A stretch of 64,000 nt of DNA from Flectonema sp. DT1601 (taxonomy: Eukaryota; Euglenozoa; Diplonemea; Diplonemida; Diplonemidae): contig OZ025819.1 in NCBI GenBank assembly GCA_964019425.1, positions 434,001 to 498,000 of the forward strand, read 5' to 3'. Made by a program: the position numbers and the translations under genes. The notes below the pieces were generated by a model. It saw only the letters and a program-made list of their open reading frames with translations, ran no database searches and was not told the DNA's origin. Numbering within the stretch: position 1 is the first letter of the stretch; each line of letters begins with the position of its first letter. Shown here in pieces: positions 61,456 to 64,000 of the stretch.

Positions 61456-63960
61456 ATGCGGAGAAAATCGTCAGTTCGATCACCGCTACCGCAAATACCT
61501 CGACCTGCTACAGCATTGCATCAAAGTAAAACTTCTGATGAACCTGACACGACAAGACGGAGATCACTCGCTGGAACTCCTCAGCGACATGGATCAGCAC
61601 ACCAATTAATAAGAGGAGTTAGTTGTGGATTAGGAGGTCCAGGGTCATCATTGAGAGGAATCGAAAAACAAATAAAAAGAAAACTATCTCTCCAATATCG
61701 AATACCTGACTGTACTACTGACGGTAAGACTGCCCTCGCTCCCAAACTCAGCGAAGCAATAATCACAACGTCTGAATTTATTCCTCTCGAAGTGTTATTA
61801 GAAAAACGTGCCCTGGATGTTGACGAAAGTAATAGAGTTTTCATAAATGAAGATCAGGCTGTTCGGATGTACGAAGCAAGATGTATTGATAACGGACTAC
61901 AATCAACTCCTCAGAGATATATTAAATTTAGAGACCTGCTCCTATCACAATGTTCTGGTAGTATGTGGAGGTTACATGGTTTAGGTTTGAAGTCTGAATC
62001 TGCCCGGATCGTTAGTTCTATTTTAAAGGATAATTGTAACTACACAGTTCTGGACCTCAGCGGAAATTCCCTTCAGGATGACGGAGCCTGTCATATAGCT
62101 GACCTTATTGAAGTGTCGTCTTATTTAGTACACATATCTCTTCGTTCAAATAACATATCACATGTTGGAGCAGAAGCTATCTGCAATGCTTTGTTAGTGA
62201 ATGTGACTGTTACTTCGTTAGACTTGTCTGGAGAGATTGGTTTTAGTAGAAACTTATTAGGAAAAGAAGGTGCAAAAAGCATATCAAAAGTTCTTGAATC
62301 GAACACTACGTTGCACTGTTTGGATCTGTCATGTACTGCAATTGGAAGTAAGGGAGTCGCTCACTTAGCAAGTGGTTTAAAAAAGAATTTTTCGATCAAA
62401 GAACTGTTTCTGTCTGAGAATTGTCTTATGGCTGACTCATGTAAAGTTCTCTCTAACAGTGTCGGTACTGCCGGTGTTTGTGATTTACAATTGTTCTCAA
62501 TTTCTAATAATAAAATTGGTGACAACGGTGTTGTTAATTTATCGAAATTCATTCAATCACTTCATCACTTGTCTCAAATTGATTTTTCAAACGTGGGAAT
62601 GACTAATGTTGGTCTTGAAAAACTATCAGTTGTCATCCAATCATGTACACAATTAGAATGTCTTAAACTCGACAACAACAATATCTGTACAGAACAAACT
62701 GATTACATCGAAAAACGATCTATCATCTCTGGGTTAAGTTATCTTGAAAAACATCTTCAAAAAAAAACAAATAATTTAAAGTCACTCAGTTTAAAGAATT
62801 GTGGTATGCAGGAATTCGCATCAAAAATCATTGCTTCGATGATAAAAACGTGTCGACTTACTTATTTAAGTATAAGTCAGAATGAATTCTGTACTTCAGG
62901 AATGATTAATATTTTTAATGAATTGTCAATAAATAATTCGTTGACGTCGTTTGACTGTTCAAATACACAAATGGGTCCAGAAGGTGAAATCTTCTTGGCG
63001 GAATCATTAACACGGAATCATACTCTACAACACTTGAAGTGTACTTCTCATGGTGCGATACACTCTATTAAGGAATTCGCAAATGCACTCAAACAAAATG
63101 AGACTTTACTGTTTCTAGATTCTAAGGCACCTGAGTACCAGGCATCCCTTCGTCGAAATCGAGAGCTCTGTAAAGCTTCACGAACACTTCGATATCGTCA
63201 TCAGATATGTGAAATGGAAGAGAACACCAGAGAACTATCACACCACTTGTTGTCTATAAAGAATTCCAGGGGTGAAGCTGCACGACAAGAACGTGAACAC
63301 GAACACATTAAAGCAGGCCACGAGAGTTTCTTAAATGACATGCGATTCGAAGAAGAAATGTTGCAGTCTCAACTCCAGGATTGTAAAGATGTCGCTCAAG
63401 CTCAAAGGGACCTGGTGGAAGATGGAAATTCCGCTCTTGCGGCTGCGGCAAAAAAGAACGACCGACAAAAAGCTAAATACAACGTATGTGTCATTCTTAT
63501 AAGGGATTGCAACTTTTTTGACAATGAAAAACATAACCGGAAATAGTAAACAAAACAGTTACGGATACAAACTGAAGAGCAAATTACAAAAAATATCGAA
63601 TCTGAAATCGAAGAACTGATATCCCAAATTGACGCAAAACAAGTATGTCGACTACTGATGTGTCTGTTTGCTTTTCTTATCAAATTTAAAAAAAAAAAAA
63701 AAAAACAGCAAGAAGCTTCAGCCATTCGCAATAAAAGCAACGCAAAGATTGAAGAAGCAGAGTGTCAACGAATGAGACAACAAAAGCTAGCAACTCAGTT
63801 AAGTGAACAACTCGTTGAGTTGGAATTTGATTCCAAACGAGCAGTATTAAGGAACGTGAAAAGTGACTTGTCTTTGAGAAGTAAACCTGTCGGGGAAGTT
63901 ACTTCACTGTCATCAAAAAAGTCGTTCGGGTCTGGCGGAAACAAGAAACTGAAGAAGTAG
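61456..63960 (+). CDS. LRR protein with C-terminal coiled coil
   Basis: Three exons (61456-63483, 63559-63642, 63709-63960) give 787 residues. Introns (75 and 66 nt) have GTATGT donors and AAACAG acceptors and are phase 0. Residues ~1-90 are basic and Ser/Pro-rich. Residues ~170-555 hold ribonuclease-inhibitor-type LRRs, such as YTVLDLSGNSLQDDGACHIA and LHCLDLSCTAIGSKGVAHLA. Residues ~575-760 are coiled coil. There is no NACHT, CARD or kinase domain, so it is not a typical NLR immune receptor. The architecture resembles axonemal LRR/coiled-coil proteins, an inference from shape only. The gene appears complete 40 bases before the window end. Confidence 0.84.
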
Positions 63961-64000
63961 CGTTCGGTCTGCCCAACCTAACCTCATTTACACATTATAT

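Overview
The window is nuclear DNA from a eukaryotic microbe, most likely a free-living flagellated protist. The evidence is short spliceosomal introns, a standard genetic code (TAA, TAG and TGA all end genes), an ARF GTPase, a eukaryotic uS2 ribosomal protein, a USP7-like deubiquitinase, and many coiled-coil or leucine-rich-repeat proteins of the kind found in flagellar and cytoskeletal structures. No lineage can be named from the sequence alone. Genes have moderate GC. Spacers are AT-rich and full of A or T runs of 15-40 bases. I saw no tRNA, rRNA, CRISPR, retroelement, viral or transposase gene.

All 23 well-supported genes lie on the + strand, sometimes almost touching: the stop of the first gene and the ATG of the second are 26 bases apart. 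Cis introns are 64-81 nt (one ambiguous at 50 or 95, one outlier of 778) and nearly all end in an A-rich ...AACAG. In contrast, many start codons are preceded within about 5-80 nt by a T/C-rich tract ending in AG. Together this suggests polycistronic transcription with spliced-leader trans-splicing, but no leader RNA gene is visible here.

Layout. 1-13.3 kb: a partial coiled-coil/EF-hand protein, a ZIP zinc transporter, an LRR protein and two coiled-coil proteins, one ending in a PDZ domain. 13.4-15.4 kb: two nearly identical tandem uS2 genes. 15.6-31 kb: a DMT/nucleotide-sugar-transporter-like protein, a giant fusion (UPF1-type helicase, four RRMs, PDZ, BMT5-like methyltransferase), an SLC17-like transporter, a Cys-rich secreted orphan, a Ubl-start orphan and ARF1. 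31.5-39.2 kb: a USP7-like protease with an embedded discoidin-like domain, and a Sec14 protein fused to a degenerate poly(A)-polymerase-like nucleotidyltransferase. 39.2-44.9 kb: a gene-poor stretch with a ~225-bp tandem repeat also found near 4.9 kb. 44.9-64 kb: a small ankyrin protein, a phytochelatin-synthase-like pseudoenzyme, two tandem GH78 rhamnosidases each carrying a SUEL lectin domain, a basic orphan, a TerD-TerD-C2 protein with a CaaX end, a dynein-like/ankyrin protein, a GDP-hexose phosphorylase, a basic orphan and an LRR/coiled-coil protein.

The genes do not form one pathway. The main novelty is unusual domain fusions, two pseudoenzyme-like proteins, and tandem duplications that preserve mosaic homogenisation and a truncated gene scar.
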